The position numbers were made by a program, and so were the translations under genes. 25,711 nt of DNA from an uncultured Bacteroidia bacterium. Lineage in GTDB: Bacteria; Bacteroidota; Bacteroidia; Bacteroidales; UBA932. The number at the start of each line of letters is the position of its first letter. Positions within the stretch are counted from its first letter, which is position 1. The notes beneath the pieces were generated by a model. The model was given only the letters and a program-made list of their open reading frames with translations, was not told the DNA's origin and searched no databases. Positions 24,454-25,711 of the stretch are shown piece after piece. The stretch is from positions 1-25,711 of the forward strand of contig CADBUS010000206.1 of the NCBI GenBank assembly GCA_902797895.1, read 5' to 3'.

Positions 24454-24493
24454 AAAAAAAGGGATGCCCTCTTTTTTTGGACACCCCTTTTTT
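24454..24493 (-). terminator. Terminator of the small lipoprotein gene
   Basis: Read as minus-strand RNA, GGGGUGUCC pairs fully with GGGCAUCCC when two G-U pairs are allowed, extended by A and U runs, and is followed by a U tract. On the plus strand the same positions give two A-C mismatches, so the direction is minus. It lies 18 bases past the lipoprotein stop and separates that gene from the sigma operon. Confidence 0.8.
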
Positions 24494-24510
24494 AGTTGCG
24501 TATTAAACTA

Positions 24511-25017
24511 TTATTTGTAAACTACGCTCTTTAGTATAGGCAGGAATTTATCTTCCCACTCAGCGGCCTTATCTTCAGGGAATTGGAAATTTCCGGTAAC
24601 ACCCACTTTATCCTCTTTCAGATAGGTAAAGTCTATTCTCTGTTTGCCTTCTGATGTAGATTTTAGGGTAACAAGATTCTTCTCAACCTTTGGCTCGTCA
24701 ATCACTGCATCCTGATCCATTGCGTGAACCATAGCCTTAAGATTCTCACCTACAGTCTTTAACTGGCTCTTTGTAGGTCCTCCCTCCATATAAGATATGG
24801 CAAAGCGAACAAAACCATTATCTGCGGTTGCGTTGATGGTACCCATAGAGTTCCAGCTCTCCTTCATTCCTTGAGGAACGGTAATTGAGAAATTCTCGTT
24901 CTCAATAGTAACACCATCTTTGATAGGCTCAACATTGTCTGTACTGTTGCCGCCGCCATTTGAGCCACAAGCTGCAATCATAAGAGCAGCTGCCGCCATT
25001 AGAAAAAATTTCTTCAT
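24511..25017 (-). CDS. Small lipoprotein of unknown function
   Basis: The protein has 168 residues, with a lipoprotein signal MKKFFLMAAAALMIAAC (lipidated Cys at 17) followed by a Gly/Ser/Asn linker. The rest is a mixed alpha/beta domain of about 130 residues (ITVPQGMKESWNSMG, FVRFAISYMEGG, IDFTYLKEDKVGVTGNF, FLPILKSVVYK). It resembles the general layout of small secreted domains that end in a helix like DKFLPILKSV, but I do not recognise a named family. It has its own promoter and terminator, so it is not part of the sigma operon, though it runs in the same direction just upstream of it. Confidence 0.8.
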   Translation of the reverse strand: MKKFFLMAAAALMIAACGSNGGGNSTDNVEPIKDGVTIENENFSITVPQGMKESWNSMGTINATADNGFVRFAISYMEGGPTKSQLKTVGENLKAMVHAMDQDAVIDEPKVEKNLVTLKSTSEGKQRIDFTYLKEDKVGVTGNFQFPEDKAAEWEDKFLPILKSVVYK

Positions 25018-25080
25018 AGTAATTAAATGTTATGTAATAATAAATTAAGTTTAGTTAATATTCCAATACTAAAGACTCCG

Positions 25081-25088
25081 CAAATTTA
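25081..25088 (-). promoter_or_regulatory. -7 promoter element of the small lipoprotein gene
   Basis: The minus strand reads TAAATTTG, an exact TAnnTTTG match, 63 bases before the ATG. No TTG is found at the -33 position. The predicted leader of about 58 bases is AT-rich with no hairpin I would report. Confidence 0.5.
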
Positions 25089-25100
25089 GTATTTTTTTTA

Positions 25101-25108
25101 TATCTTTG
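25101..25108 (+). promoter_or_regulatory. -7 promoter element of the isochorismatase-like gene
   Basis: TATCTTTG matches TAnnTTTG exactly, 34 bases before the ATG at 25143. No -33 TTG is seen. It lies 12 bases from the divergent lipoprotein -7 box. Confidence 0.5.
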
Positions 25109-25142
25109 GTGCAGAATGCAAGAAACTTAATACTATCTCAAT

Positions 25143-25711
25143 ATGGCAAAAATTACAACAAAGAGAGCTACTGTAAAGAAACTGACACTCAACAAGCCTG
25201 CAATTTTAGTTGTAGATATGCTTAACGATTTTGTTACAGGTGCTTTGGGGTGCGAGCGCGGAAGAGCTATTGTGCCCGCTACTGCCAAGTTGCTGGATGC
25301 CGCCCGTAAGGCCGGTGTTCCGGTTATTTTCTGTAACGATGCTCATATCAAGGGAATAGACCGCGAGCTTAAACTTTGGGGAGACCACGCCATTGCCGGA
25401 ACAAAGGGGGCGGAGGTTATTCCTGAACTTAAACTGAGCAAGAAGGATTTTGTTGTACCAAAGCGCAGATACAGCGGCTTTTTCCAGACAGATTTGGATA
25501 TACTTCTAAAGGAGCTGGGAGTTAAAACCGTTATTATGACCGGTTTGCACGCCCATATGTGCGTAAGGCACACCTCCGCAGATGCCTATTGCCTTGGCTA
25601 TGATGTGGTTGTGGCCAAAGAGGCTACAGATTCCTTTACGGAGGAGGACTACAAGATAGGAATAGCCTATCTAAAAACCTGCTATGGAGCAGATGCTTAC
25701 AGCAATAAGGA
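25143..25711 (+). CDS. Isochorismatase-family cysteine hydrolase (gene continues past the window end)
   Basis: The first 189 codons are present. The fold is the isochorismatase/nicotinamidase type with the catalytic triad Asp25 (LVVDMLNDF), Lys107 (VVPKRRYSGFF) and Cys140 (TGLHAHMCVRHT), all in the expected order and spacing. Such enzymes hydrolyse amides such as nicotinamide, or vinyl ethers; the exact substrate cannot be assigned here. The metal-binding Asp-x-His of nicotinamidases may be DAH at 66-68 (CNDAHIKGID). The sequence starts with a short basic N-terminus (MAKITTKRATVKK) and has no signal peptide, so it is cytoplasmic. The last residues in the window (CYGADAYSNK) are close to the usual family end, so little is likely missing. 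Confidence 0.88.
   Translation, partial: MAKITTKRATVKKLTLNKPAILVVDMLNDFVTGALGCERGRAIVPATAKLLDAARKAGVPVIFCNDAHIKGIDRELKLWGDHAIAGTKGAEVIPELKLSKKDFVVPKRRYSGFFQTDLDILLKELGVKTVIMTGLHAHMCVRHTSADAYCLGYDVVVAKEATDSFTEEDYKIGIAYLKTCYGADAYSNK

Overview
The window looks like a chromosomal segment of a member of the Bacteroidales (Bacteroidota). Four things point there: SusC/SusD outer-membrane proteins, a FecR anti-sigma factor with a C-terminal DUF4974-like region, a TamA-like protein made as a lipoprotein, and promoters of the Bacteroidota type (TTG, about 19 bases, TAnnTTTG) instead of sigma70 boxes. I saw no tRNA, rRNA, CRISPR array, insertion sequence or phage gene. Gene density is high and no gene-free stretch exceeds about 240 bases.

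Positions 1-12190 hold mostly housekeeping and envelope genes in short units. A TrmH-family RNA methyltransferase (cut by the window edge) follows an arginine decarboxylase with a one-base overlap. A TamL-like outer-membrane assembly lipoprotein is divergent from them. kdsA (KDO-8-phosphate synthase) is coupled by an ATGA overlap to a fusion of a NagB-like domain and a PIG-L deacetylase domain. In the NagB-like part, the catalytic Asp and His positions are Thr and Asn. A retropepsin-like aspartyl protease converges on rarA, with 86 bases of 3' overlap. Divergent from rarA runs a cluster of three genes: a DUF389 membrane protein, a secreted YD-repeat protein and a small predicted outer-membrane barrel.

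Positions 12377-24402 form the most interesting region: seven genes in one direction, with gaps between -8 and +72 bases, closed by a strong hairpin terminator. The order is ECF sigma factor, FecR anti-sigma, SusC-type transporter with an STN signalling domain, SusD-type lipoprotein, secreted DUF5117/DUF4953 zinc metalloprotease, a second TonB-dependent receptor with a Cys-Cys pair and a His cluster, and an exported HMA-domain protein with a tandem Cys/His/Lys-rich tail. This reads as a self-sensing surface system. Substrate bound by SusCD would signal through STN, FecR and sigma to switch on peptide processing and, probably, handling of a thiophilic metal such as copper or zinc. Each part belongs to a known family. 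The combination in one transcription unit is what deserves attention, and its substrate is my inference.

Positions 24454-25711 hold a small lipoprotein gene with its own terminator, which insulates it from the sigma operon, and a divergent isochorismatase-like cysteine hydrolase cut by the window end.
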